A stretch of DNA of 64,000 nt from the NCBI RefSeq assembly GCF_030014955.1, contig NZ_JAGRPV010000001.1:8603869-8667868 (forward strand). Direction: 5' to 3'. The translations under genes and the position numbers were made by a program. Each line of letters opens with the position of its first letter. The stretch's first letter is position 1. This stretch comes from Cohnella hashimotonis (GTDB lineage: Bacteria > Bacillota > Bacilli > Paenibacillales > Paenibacillaceae). Of the stretch, positions 53,522 through 62,044 are shown in pieces. The notes below the pieces were generated by a model. The model saw nothing but the letters and a program-made list of their open reading frames with translations, did not search any database and was not told the origin of the DNA.

Positions 53522-54820
53522 ATGGCGCAAGGACTCAAGGTGGCCGTCATCGGCGGAGGTTCCTCGTATACGCCGGAGATTGTGGAAGGCTTCATCGACC
53601 GGTACGACAGGCTCCCGGTCCGGGAGCTGTGGCTCGTCGACATCGAGGCGGGACGGCACAAGCTCGAGATCGTCGGCGCGCTCGCGAAGCGCATGGTGGA
53701 GAAATCGGGCCTGCCGATCAGCGTTCATCTGACGCTGAACCGGCGAGAGGCGATCGAAGGCGCGGACTTCATCTCCACGCAGATGCGCGTCGGCTTGCTC
53801 GAAGCCCGCAAGTGGGACGAGCACATCCCGAATCTGCACGGCGTCATCGGTCAGGAGACGACCGGTCCCGGCGGCATGATGAAGGCGCTGCGTACGATTC
53901 CTGCGCTGCTCGACATCTGCCGGGACATCGAGGAGCTGGCGCCAAACGCTTGGCTGCTGAATTTCACCAATCCGGCAGGTATGGTCACGGAGGCGATCCG
54001 CCGCTATTCCAAGGTGCGCAGCATCGGTCTGTGCAACGCGCCGATCGGCCTCACGAAATGGCTCAGCAAGAAGTACGATACGACGCCGTCGCGCATTTAT
54101 ACGGAGTTTGTCGGGCTCAATCATCTGCACTGGGTGACGCGCATCGAGATCGAGGGCGTAGACCGGCTGTCCGAGCTGCTCGACAAGCGTCAGGAATACA
54201 GCGGCAAAAACGTGCCCGCTTCCGAGTGGGACCCGGACTTCCTCCGCTCGCTGGGCGGCTTTCCTTCGTACTACCTCAAATATTTTTACATGACGGACGT
54301 CATGCTCGAGGAGCAGCTTGAATCGCTGAAGAACGGCGGCACGCGCGCCGAGGTCGTGAAGAAGGTCGAGGACGAGCTGTTCGAGCTGTACAAGGATCCG
54401 AATCTGCAGGAGAAGCCCAAGCAGCTGGAGCAACGCGGGGGCGCCTATTATTCGGAAGCGGCGGTGAACCTGATGGAGTCTCTCTACGGCGACAAACGCG
54501 ATATCCAGACGTTAAACGTGCCGAACGGCAATACGCTCGATTTTCTCCCGCCGGACGCCTGTATCGAGGTGAACTGCGTCGTGACGGGCCAGGGACCGCT
54601 GGCGCTGCCGGTGACGCAGGTGCCCGAGCAAGCCAAGGGACTTATTCATGCCGTCAAAACGTACGAACGTCTGACGATCCGCGCGGCCGTGGAGGGCGAC
54701 CGGGACGTGGCGCTGCAGGCGATGGCTGCGCATCCGCTCGTGCCGTCCGTTCGCGTGGCGAAGCAGCTGCTGGACGAGATGCTGGAGAAGAATCGGCCGT
54801 ATCTTCCTGCGTTTTTCTAA
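53522..54820 (+). CDS. GH4 family 6-phospho-glycosidase
   Basis: A 432-residue NAD- and Mn-dependent glycosidase. The ATG at 53522 is chosen because AGGAGG lies 10 bases upstream; the in-frame ATG at 53513 is only one base from it. The Rossmann start is KVAVIGGGSSYTPEIVEGF. The metal motif GLCNAPIGL places C171 and N172 as expected, and FVGLNHLHWV holds the conserved NH. Family members split 6-phospho-beta-glucosides by an oxidation-elimination route. No PTS gene is nearby, so the phosphate probably comes from the kinase at 52525. Confidence 0.92.
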   Translation: MAQGLKVAVIGGGSSYTPEIVEGFIDRYDRLPVRELWLVDIEAGRHKLEIVGALAKRMVEKSGLPISVHLTLNRREAIEGADFISTQMRVGLLEARKWDEHIPNLHGVIGQETTGPGGMMKALRTIPALLDICRDIEELAPNAWLLNFTNPAGMVTEAIRRYSKVRSIGLCNAPIGLTKWLSKKYDTTPSRIYTEFVGLNHLHWVTRIEIEGVDRLSELLDKRQEYSGKNVPASEWDPDFLRSLGGFPSYYLKYFYMTDVMLEEQLESLKNGGTRAEVVKKVEDELFELYKDPNLQEKPKQLEQRGGAYYSEAAVNLMESLYGDKRDIQTLNVPNGNTLDFLPPDACIEVNCVVTGQGPLALPVTQVPEQAKGLIHAVKTYERLTIRAAVEGDRDVALQAMAAHPLVPSVRVAKQLLDEMLEKNRPYLPAFF

Positions 54821-54834
54821 AATTTGTAGCGTAT

Positions 54835-54875
54835 GCCTCTCGTCGCGGCCAAGCCTGCGGCGGGAGGTTTTTTTT
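54835..54875 (+). terminator. Rho-independent terminator of the GH4 operon
   Basis: CCTCTCGTCGC pairs (with G-U wobbles) with GCGGCGGGAGG and is followed by nine T. Confidence 0.88.
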
Positions 54876-54962
54876 CGTGCGGTTGCGAGACTTTCGGCGG
54901 CCACTCGGGGACAGATAAACAAGCTTTCGGCGCGCCGGAGCTTTTCGTGGCTTGCGGGACCC

Positions 54963-55212
54963 ATAACTGCATTTATACATGTATTTTCTGCCGACTAACG
55001 GTACCTGATAAAATACCTGCAAATGTGCAGGCAAATTCAGAGCATGAGCCAGAAATGCCACTGATGAAGGAAAATAACTGCGCTTTTGCATCTATCCAGT
55101 TTAAAGGGGCCGACATCGGCGGAAATAGATGTATATTTGCAGGCGCTTGGGCGATAGAACGACTCGAGCAGCGTTAGGCCAACCCATTGGAACGGCTCCC
55201 GGAAGAGCCGTG
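54963..55212. repeat. Dispersed double-hairpin element, copy C (uninterrupted)
   Basis: Unit a runs from ATAACTGCATTTATACATGT to ATACCTGCAAATGTGCAGG; unit b from ATAACTGCGCTTTTGCATCT to AGATGTATATTTGCAGGC. Each unit ends in inverted copies of its start. GCCGA-CA-TCGGC forms a small hairpin within unit b. The tail ends near CCGGAAGAGCCG. About 55 bp before unit a also resemble copy B (GCCGGAGCTWTTCG). It follows the GH4 terminator. Confidence 0.82.
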
Positions 55213-55382
55213 GACCTATCAAGATGACCTCTATCTTTGCCTGAATAAACCTAACTTTTCCTCTACGCCAAAGCAAAGTTAGTAAACCTAACGATAATAA
55301 CAAATGCATATTAGCTAGATAATAAAACCGATTCAGTTATATAAAAAACGATTAAGAACCTGTTTCAAGTAAAGTAAGCGCT

Positions 55383-55447
55383 TTATAATGTGAGGCATAT
55401 TCTGGTTGCGCAAGCTGGAAAAGGATGTTCTCCGCTGTTAGCGCTAA
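55383..55447 (+). promoter_or_regulatory. Promoter and palindromic operator before mannanase
   Basis: A TATAAT at 55383-55388 is overlapped on its upstream side by AAGTAAGCGCTTTAT, a cre-like sequence with about two mismatches. Downstream, GTTAGCGCTAAC at 55436-55447 is a perfect 12-bp palindrome placed like a LacI-type roadblock operator. The gap 55213-55382 shows nothing else. Confidence 0.45.
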
Positions 55448-55489
55448 CCGAATTCGAGAATTAGCTCATCTTGTTGGAGGAGGTTTCTG

Positions 55490-58400
55490 ATGAAAGCTTC
55501 TAAGAAAACATTGGCGGGCGCATTGTCGACCGCGCTGGCGGCTACAGCGGTGTTGACCGGCGTCGCTGCGCCGGTAACGGCATGGGCAGCCGAGCCGTCC
55601 GCGACCGTCCATTCGTACGCCGTGCCGGAATCATCGGCCGGGGTGCATTACTCCGACACGCTGCAGCACTGGGCGAAGGACAGTATTGCGAAGTGGGTTG
55701 CGAGCGGCGTGCTGAGCGGATATCCCGACCAGTCGTTTCATCCGAACGATCGGATCACGCGCGCAGAATTCGTGACGATCCTGAATCGCGTATTCGGCTT
55801 TTATGCCGAATCGAACGAATCATTCTCCGATGTCAGGGAGTCGAGCTGGTACGCGGATGCCCTGTCGGTCGCGCGCGAAGCCGGCTATTACGAGGGCTTC
55901 CCGGGGAACCGGGCTCAGGCGGGAGACGCGATCAGTCGCCAGGATGCCGTGACGCTGCTGGCGCGCGTGTTTTCGCTAGCCGCTTCCGGAAGCGCTTCAA
56001 CGACGGAGAGCTTTAGCGACGGCGCGCAGATACAAGCTTATGCGCGGACGGCTGTAGACGCGCTGTCCGGCATTCTGCAAGGTTATCAGGACGGTAGCTT
56101 CCGTCCGAATGACAGTATTACGCGCGCAGAGGTCGTGACGCTGATCGATAAGCTCGTCGGGGGCTACTACGCTTCCGCGGGCGCCGCCGAAGGCGGAGAG
56201 ATCGCGGGCAACGTCGTCGTCAATCACGACGGCGCGACGCTTAAGGGCGCGGTCGTAAACGGCAATCTGTACCTGACTGCCGGCATCGGCGACGGCGAAG
56301 TGAAGCTCGACGGCGTCACGGTCAAAGGCAAAACCTTCATCTCGGGCGGCGGCTCGAACACCGTCATCCTAAACGATACGACATTGGGAGAGGTCGTGGT
56401 CGACCGCAAGGAAGGCGAGGTCCGCGTACAAGCGACGGGCAAGACCAAGATCGAGCAAATCTCCGTGACGCGCAAATCGAAGCTGGAGCTGGGGCAGGAC
56501 GCTCGGATCGAAGCCGCGACTTTTAACGGTCCGGTCGGACTTGAGCTGGCATCGGGCGCATCGATTAACCGCCTGCAGGTGAACGCGGGCGCCGGCGGCA
56601 CGACAATAGCCGGAGGAGGCACCATTGGAACAGCCGTTATCGACACGACGGGCGTTACGGTAGGCGGGAAGGCGGTCGGAACCGGTACTTTCGGCATCGC
56701 GAACGGCGCAGCTGCGCCTGCGTCGGGCTCGACGCCTGCGAATCCGGTCGTTACGACGCCCGTGAACCCTGGGGTCACGGTAAACCTTGTCGATTCGGAC
56801 GCCTCCGCCGCAACCAAATCCCTGTTCGTTTATCTGAACGAGATTCGCGGTACCGGTATTTTATTCGGCCAGCAGAACGCGACAACGGAGGGCTTGTCCA
56901 TCGGCAAGCGGGACGGCACGGAATCCGACGCGTACAACGCTGTCGGGGAATACCCCGCGCTGTTCGGATGGGACACGCTGACGCTGGAAGGGAAAGAAAA
57001 GCCGGGCGTCTCCGGCGACTTCGCGCAGAGCCGCGACAATCTGATCGACGTGATGCGCAAGGCTTATAACGTTGGCGGCGTGCTGACGCTCAGCTCGCAT
57101 CTGCCGAACTTCGTGACGGGCGGAGACTTTTACGACCTGAAGGGCAACGTGGTCTCGCACATTCTTCCGGGCGGAGACAAGCACGCCGCGTACAACGCGT
57201 TTCTCGACAACATCGCGGACTTCGCGAACCATTTGAAGGACGACAACGGCAATCCGATCCCGGTTATCTACCGTCCGTTCCACGAGCAGAGCGGCAGCTG
57301 GTTCTGGTGGGGCGCGGCGTTCACGACGAAGGACGAATACCGCGAGATCTACCGCTATACCGTCGAATACCTGCGGGATATCAAGGGCGTGAGCAACTTC
57401 CTGTACGCCTACTCGCCGGGAGGCGGCTTCGGCACGAGCGAGGAGCGGTACATGGAGACGTATCCGGGCGACGACTACGTCGACATTCTCGGGTTCGACA
57501 GCTATTACAACGGGGAAGGCCAGAGCTGGTTCGAGGGCGTCACGACGGAAGCCGCGCTCGTCTCCCGCGTAGCGGACAGCCATCGTAAGGTCGCCGCGCT
57601 CACCGAGTTCGGTTATCAGCAGATGAAGGCCAGCGGCAACGCGACGCCCGATTTTTACACGAAGCTCTCCGCAGCGCTGCAGTCCGATCCGGACGCCAGG
57701 AAGATGGCGTACATGCTCACGTGGGCGAACTTCGGACCGACCGCCTACGTGCCGTACCCGACTGGCGAGGGACAGCCTGCGCATCAGATGCTGCCCGACT
57801 TCGTCAAGTATTTCGAGGAATCCTACACGCTTTTCAACAAAGAGGTGTCTCACGCTTACGACCGCAGCGTGGCGACGGAGCGCGAGCAGCCGTTCATGCA
57901 CGTCGCTTCGCCGACGGATCAGAGCACGATCAAGACGACTACGACGCAGATCCGCGCGCGTATTCTGAACGAGACCCCGGCCCGCGTCGTCTATACGACG
58001 GACGCAGATGGCGCCGAGCACGCGCTGGGGCTCGATCCGGCGACCGGCTTCTACACGGCCGACTGGTCTCCGGCGGCAAGCCTGAACGGCAAATCGGCGA
58101 CCGTCACCGTCAAGGCGTACGACGCGGAAGGCAAGGTGCTGCAGGAACAGGCGAACACGGTATTCGTCAAAATTCCCGAGGTGCTGATCGGCACATATAC
58201 GTTCGACGATGGCATCGAAGGCGTCCAGAGCAACGGCGGTTGGCAGGCTGACATCGAGAGCCTCTCGCATGTGAGCCTGGATGGCGACGGCAAGCTGAAG
58301 CTGAGCGTCATAGGCACGACGGCCGCGGACAACTGGCAGGAGCTCAAGCTGGAGCTGAAAAACGCCAAAGCCATAGCGGGCGCGGACACGCTCTCCGGCG

Positions 58401-59749
58401 TGAAACGCATCAAATACGAGGCGTGGGTGCCGGTCGCGGCGGGCGCCAAGAGCGGCGCGGCTACGCTGCGGAGCGTCGTCCAGCTGCCGCCGGATTGGGA
58501 CGACAAGTACGGCATGGATACGACGCAGGTGTCCTTCGACAATATGGAGAAGGTCGAGATCGACGGGGAGCCGTACGTCCACTATGCGGCCGCGATCGAT
58601 CTGACGGATGATGACGCGCTCGCCGCGGCGGACGATCTGGCGCTGTCGCTCGTCGGCAGCGGATTGGACAACGGCGGCGGCGCCGCATACCCGGTCTATA
58701 TCGACAACATCCGCCTGTACAGCACGTACCAGGATGCGGCCGCAGATCCGACATCGGTCGACGACTTCGAGGGCTATCTCGGCAGCAATGAAGCGCTCGG
58801 CGCGAAGTTCGTCCATGCGGGCGGCGACGATACGGCTTCGGCCCTCGACGCAGGCAACAAGCACGGAGGCAGCTACGGGCTGAAGTATACCTACACGCTG
58901 GCGGGCAGCGGCTACGCGGGCATCACCAAGGCGCTGGGCGGCGTGGACTGGTCCGTCTACAACGCGCTGCAGTTCTGGTACAAGCCGGACGGCAAAGGCC
59001 AGAAGCTTGTCATGCAGATCAACGCGGACGGCAAGACCTACGAATACTATCCGGATACGGCGACGGAAGAAGCAAAGCTCGTGATCGCTCCGTTTAGCGA
59101 ATTCAAGCCGGCTAACGGCGCGACGGGCACGCTCACGAAGCTGAACCTGTCCAAGGTGAACGCCTTCTCCATCTACACGAACGCGAAGCCGGACGGAACC
59201 AGGCTGACGTCTTCTATGTACTTCGACGACATCCGCGCGGTCAGCGACGACGCGGCGGGTACGGTGCCTAACGGCAGCGCGGGCGGCGGGCTGCCGACGG
59301 GCACGCTGTACGGCTTCGACGGCGATGCGCAGGGCTGGGCGCTGAACGACAGCCAGAACACGCTGGGCGCAGCCAACGTGAGGCAGACGTCTGACGGCGA
59401 ACTGAAGGTGCTGGCGACGGATTTCGACGCGACCGGCACGGGGAGTCCTCCGCAGTTCGAGCTTGGCGCGGTCTCGGACAAGGACCTGAGCAACGGTTCC
59501 GCGATCAAGCTTAAGGTGCGGCTTGCCGCGGGTACGGCCAAGGCCAAGCTGTTCATCAAGCACGGCGGCGCATGGACCTGGGCGAACGCCGAAGAAACGA
59601 CGCTGAACGCGGAATACCAGACGTTGACGCTGAACCTGAATGCCGGCGGCATCGACAAGACGGCGATCAAAACGATCGGCCTGCAAGTCTACTCGCCGGA
59701 CGGCACGGGGAAGATGACGTTGTACGTGGACGAAGTCGTGCTGGAATAG
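55490..59749 (+). CDS. SLH-anchored GH26 beta-mannanase, multidomain
   Basis: A 1419-residue secreted enzyme with GGAGGAGG before the ATG. Order: signal peptide (1-31, AWA cleavage), three SLH repeats (about 50-225; each ends with an ITRAE-like motif, the middle one degenerate), a repetitive beta-rich segment (about 230-420), GH26 catalytic domain (about 437-785), an Ig-like domain (about 800-900) and three carbohydrate-binding-like domains (about 905-1070 CBM27-like, 1085-1245 CBM11-like, 1265-1419). The acid/base is E599 in YRPFHEQSGSWFWWG; the nucleophile is E706 in LTEFGYQ. It would cut beta-mannan at the cell surface. The binding-module assignments are tentative. Confidence 0.92.
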   Translation: MKASKKTLAGALSTALAATAVLTGVAAPVTAWAAEPSATVHSYAVPESSAGVHYSDTLQHWAKDSIAKWVASGVLSGYPDQSFHPNDRITRAEFVTILNRVFGFYAESNESFSDVRESSWYADALSVAREAGYYEGFPGNRAQAGDAISRQDAVTLLARVFSLAASGSASTTESFSDGAQIQAYARTAVDALSGILQGYQDGSFRPNDSITRAEVVTLIDKLVGGYYASAGAAEGGEIAGNVVVNHDGATLKGAVVNGNLYLTAGIGDGEVKLDGVTVKGKTFISGGGSNTVILNDTTLGEVVVDRKEGEVRVQATGKTKIEQISVTRKSKLELGQDARIEAATFNGPVGLELASGASINRLQVNAGAGGTTIAGGGTIGTAVIDTTGVTVGGKAVGTGTFGIANGAAAPASGSTPANPVVTTPVNPGVTVNLVDSDASAATKSLFVYLNEIRGTGILFGQQNATTEGLSIGKRDGTESDAYNAVGEYPALFGWDTLTLEGKEKPGVSGDFAQSRDNLIDVMRKAYNVGGVLTLSSHLPNFVTGGDFYDLKGNVVSHILPGGDKHAAYNAFLDNIADFANHLKDDNGNPIPVIYRPFHEQSGSWFWWGAAFTTKDEYREIYRYTVEYLRDIKGVSNFLYAYSPGGGFGTSEERYMETYPGDDYVDILGFDSYYNGEGQSWFEGVTTEAALVSRVADSHRKVAALTEFGYQQMKASGNATPDFYTKLSAALQSDPDARKMAYMLTWANFGPTAYVPYPTGEGQPAHQMLPDFVKYFEESYTLFNKEVSHAYDRSVATEREQPFMHVASPTDQSTIKTTTTQIRARILNETPARVVYTTDADGAEHALGLDPATGFYTADWSPAASLNGKSATVTVKAYDAEGKVLQEQANTVFVKIPEVLIGTYTFDDGIEGVQSNGGWQADIESLSHVSLDGDGKLKLSVIGTTAADNWQELKLELKNAKAIAGADTLSGVKRIKYEAWVPVAAGAKSGAATLRSVVQLPPDWDDKYGMDTTQVSFDNMEKVEIDGEPYVHYAAAIDLTDDDALAAADDLALSLVGSGLDNGGGAAYPVYIDNIRLYSTYQDAAADPTSVDDFEGYLGSNEALGAKFVHAGGDDTASALDAGNKHGGSYGLKYTYTLAGSGYAGITKALGGVDWSVYNALQFWYKPDGKGQKLVMQINADGKTYEYYPDTATEEAKLVIAPFSEFKPANGATGTLTKLNLSKVNAFSIYTNAKPDGTRLTSSMYFDDIRAVSDDAAGTVPNGSAGGGLPTGTLYGFDGDAQGWALNDSQNTLGAANVRQTSDGELKVLATDFDATGTGSPPQFELGAVSDKDLSNGSAIKLKVRLAAGTAKAKLFIKHGGAWTWANAEETTLNAEYQTLTLNLNAGGIDKTAIKTIGLQVYSPDGTGKMTLYVDEVVLE

Positions 59750-59766
59750 CATAATTTCCTTTCAAA

Positions 59767-59806
59767 GACGGCGCCTCCGAACCGCTAAGCGGGAGGCGCC
59801 GTTTTA
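59767..59806 (+). terminator. Rho-independent terminator of mannanase gene
   Basis: ACGGCGCCTCC pairs perfectly with GGAGGCGCCGT, followed by TTTTAA. Confidence 0.9.
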
Positions 59807-59899
59807 ATGCGTCCGGCAAGCGCACAACCGTAACTTTGTTCCCCAAAAGCCGCACGATTGTAGGTTTTCGGGATGAAGCCATTATTTTACCATTCATTA

Positions 59900-59914
59900 A
59901 TGAAAGCACTTACA
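59900..59914 (+). promoter_or_regulatory. cre-like site before sialidase-fold gene
   Basis: ATGAAAGCACTTACA matches WTGNAANCGNWNNCW with a single mismatch at the central CG. It lies 152 bp before the TTG start. Nothing else was recognised in 59807-60050. Confidence 0.4.
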
Positions 59915-60066
59915 TGCATGGAGCCCTAGGACAGAAGCCGGATTTCGTAGCTCCTGAACCGGGGGACGGATTCGGCGGGGCGGCCGAGAGAAGGGAGGAT
60001 GGCACGGGCGAGGCGGCAAGAAGAAGTCACTTGGATTCATCTCACTTTCATGAGGAGGGAACGACA

Positions 60067-61710
60067 TTGATTAAAAAGTGGTTTGCTTCTTTGGCAGGTT
60101 TTCTGTGCCTGGCGATTGTCGCGACCGCAATACCCGCATTCGCGGCCAACGGTCCGATCGTGTGGGGCACGTCCGCGACAGTCACGAACATCAACACCTT
60201 CACGGACGCCGGCACGGACGCGCGCGGCCTGCATCCGGGCACGTTCGGCTCCGAATATCCCCGCATGGTCAAACTGGCGGACGGCTCGTGGCTGGCTGTC
60301 GCCGCCATTTACGACAACAACGGGTACACCAAAGTATCCTGGGGCGGCACCCGGCTGCAGGTGTTCCGCAGCACGGACAATTGCCGGACCTGGACGCTCG
60401 CCGCCACCCTGTGGGAGGACGGTCGCGACCTGGACAACGGCCAGCTGCTCCAGTTGCCGAACGGCGACATCCTGCTCGCGATGCGCTCGGTCCGCTGGCA
60501 GGAATCCTACCAGCTTCGCGTTTACAAGAGCACCAACGGCGGCACGGGCTGGAGCTATCTGAGCACGATCGATCAAAATAACGGCGCGCCGGGCGCGCTG
60601 GGCAATCCGGACAAGGGCGTATACGAGCCCCATATGCAGTTGCTGGCCAACGGCTCGGTCGCCGTCATGTACGCCAACGAGAAGCACGTTACGGAGAGTC
60701 CGTCCTACAGCCAGATTATCTCCGAAAAAATCTCCACGAACGGCGGGGCTTCGTGGGGCAGCGAGATCTACGTGGCTTGGGACCCTTCAAACGCCGGGGC
60801 GCGACCGGGCATGCCCGTGTGGACGAAGATGACAAACGGGCAGTACATCGTTACCTATGAGGTGTGCGGTACGCAAAGCTGCCGGATTTTCACCAAGAAG
60901 AGCGCGGACGGAACGACATGGGCGAGCGGCATCGGTACGATGGTATCTACGAACCAGCAGGGCGGACCTTACCTGCTGTCGCTTGCCGACGGCCGGCTCG
61001 TGCTCACCTCCAACTCCAACGTCGTCTCGCTGAGCAACGATTTCGGCAATACCTGGTACAACAACGACGTCCCAGCCTTCGGCAATACGCTGTGGGGCGC
61101 GCTCTACCAGACGGGGACGAACGAGATCGCGATGATCGACTCCGTCGACCGCAGCGCGGGCGGGCATAACATCCAGGTCCGGTTCGGCACGCTGACCGGC
61201 TCTTACGCCAACGACTTTGCGGCAAACGACAACGGCTGGGTGAAATACGGCGGCACCTGGAACGTTAGTGGCGGTACGTATAACGTGAGTTCCGCCAACG
61301 CCGACAAATCGCTGCTGACGCCATATCCGTCGAAGGCAAGCTACACGCTCGAGGGCGATATCAAGCTTAACAACGCCGGCCAGGCCAGTTTCGTCTTCAA
61401 CGTAACCAATCCGGGCACCGGCCCTGACGCTCAGTCGGGCTATGCGGCGGGCATCAACTCGGACGGCGTCGTTTTCCTCGGCCGCTTCAACAACAACTGG
61501 ACGGCGCTGCAGACGCTCAATACGGCCATTGCGGTCAACACTTGGTATCACATGAAAGTGACCGTGAACGCCGGCACGATCCGCGTCTACGTCGGCGACA
61601 TGGCGACGCCGAAGCTGACCGTGACGGACACGACCTTTACTGCTGGTACGATCGGCGTGCGCGGCGGCTTCAACAACAGCGTCAGCTTCGACAATATCAA
61701 CTTGTACTGA
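60067..61710 (+). CDS. Secreted sialidase-fold glycosidase-like protein with C-terminal LamG/CBM66-like domain
   Basis: A 547-residue exported protein. I choose the TTG at 60067 because GAGGAGGGA lies 7 bases upstream and a textbook signal peptide (KKWFASLAGFLCLAIVATAI) begins there; the frame to 59836 adds 77 implausible residues. Residues about 35-380 form a six-bladed propeller with BNR/Asp-box-like turns (STDNCRTWT, STNGGTGWS, STNGGASWG, NDFGNTW). KGVYEPHMQLLANG resembles GH93 exo-arabinanase-type proteins more than true sialidases. Residues about 390-547 are a jelly-roll domain. The likely role is trimming plant glycans outside the cell; the substrate is unresolved. Confidence 0.75.
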   Translation: MIKKWFASLAGFLCLAIVATAIPAFAANGPIVWGTSATVTNINTFTDAGTDARGLHPGTFGSEYPRMVKLADGSWLAVAAIYDNNGYTKVSWGGTRLQVFRSTDNCRTWTLAATLWEDGRDLDNGQLLQLPNGDILLAMRSVRWQESYQLRVYKSTNGGTGWSYLSTIDQNNGAPGALGNPDKGVYEPHMQLLANGSVAVMYANEKHVTESPSYSQIISEKISTNGGASWGSEIYVAWDPSNAGARPGMPVWTKMTNGQYIVTYEVCGTQSCRIFTKKSADGTTWASGIGTMVSTNQQGGPYLLSLADGRLVLTSNSNVVSLSNDFGNTWYNNDVPAFGNTLWGALYQTGTNEIAMIDSVDRSAGGHNIQVRFGTLTGSYANDFAANDNGWVKYGGTWNVSGGTYNVSSANADKSLLTPYPSKASYTLEGDIKLNNAGQASFVFNVTNPGTGPDAQSGYAAGINSDGVVFLGRFNNNWTALQTLNTAIAVNTWYHMKVTVNAGTIRVYVGDMATPKLTVTDTTFTAGTIGVRGGFNNSVSFDNINLY

Positions 61711-61780
61711 GTCGCGGGCTGGCACGGACGCTGCAAGGGAAAAAGCGCGGCTGCAGGAGCGGGCTGCTGCTGCAAACAAA

Positions 61781-61828
61781 GAGAAAAGACCGTCGGGGAG
61801 CCAGTCGGCTCTTCGGCGGTCTTTTCTC
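61781..61828 (+). terminator. Rho-independent terminator
   Basis: GAGAAAAGACCGTCG pairs with CGGCGGTCTTTTCTC, giving a long stem with a T-rich 3' arm after the sialidase-fold gene. Confidence 0.85.
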
Positions 61829-61918
61829 AGCAGATCAGAAGCGTAAACGGGGAGACCGTTCGCGGACCATGAAGCGCGCTATCCTCTTTCCGGCGTTTTC
61901 GAAAGGTTGGGGGGATAA

Positions 61919-62044
61919 GACCTGCATTTATACATGTATTTTCTGCCGGCCAACGACAGTTGATGAAATACCTGCAAATACGCAGGTAAATGCAAAGGCG
62001 CAAGCCGGAAATCGGGCTCATGAAGGAAAATAACTGCGTTTTTG
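61919..62044. repeat. Dispersed double-hairpin element, copy D, left part
   Basis: Unit a is complete (CCTGCATTTATACATGTAT to ATACCTGCAAATACGCAGG). Unit b begins AATAACTGCGTTTTTG and is then cut by the IS66 element. It resumes at 63601. Confidence 0.8.

Noticed and set aside
56861..59752. 963-residue minus-strand open frame opposite the mannanase
   Set aside because: Arg/Val/Asp-rich antisense shadow of a high-GC gene with no domain or ribosome binding site.
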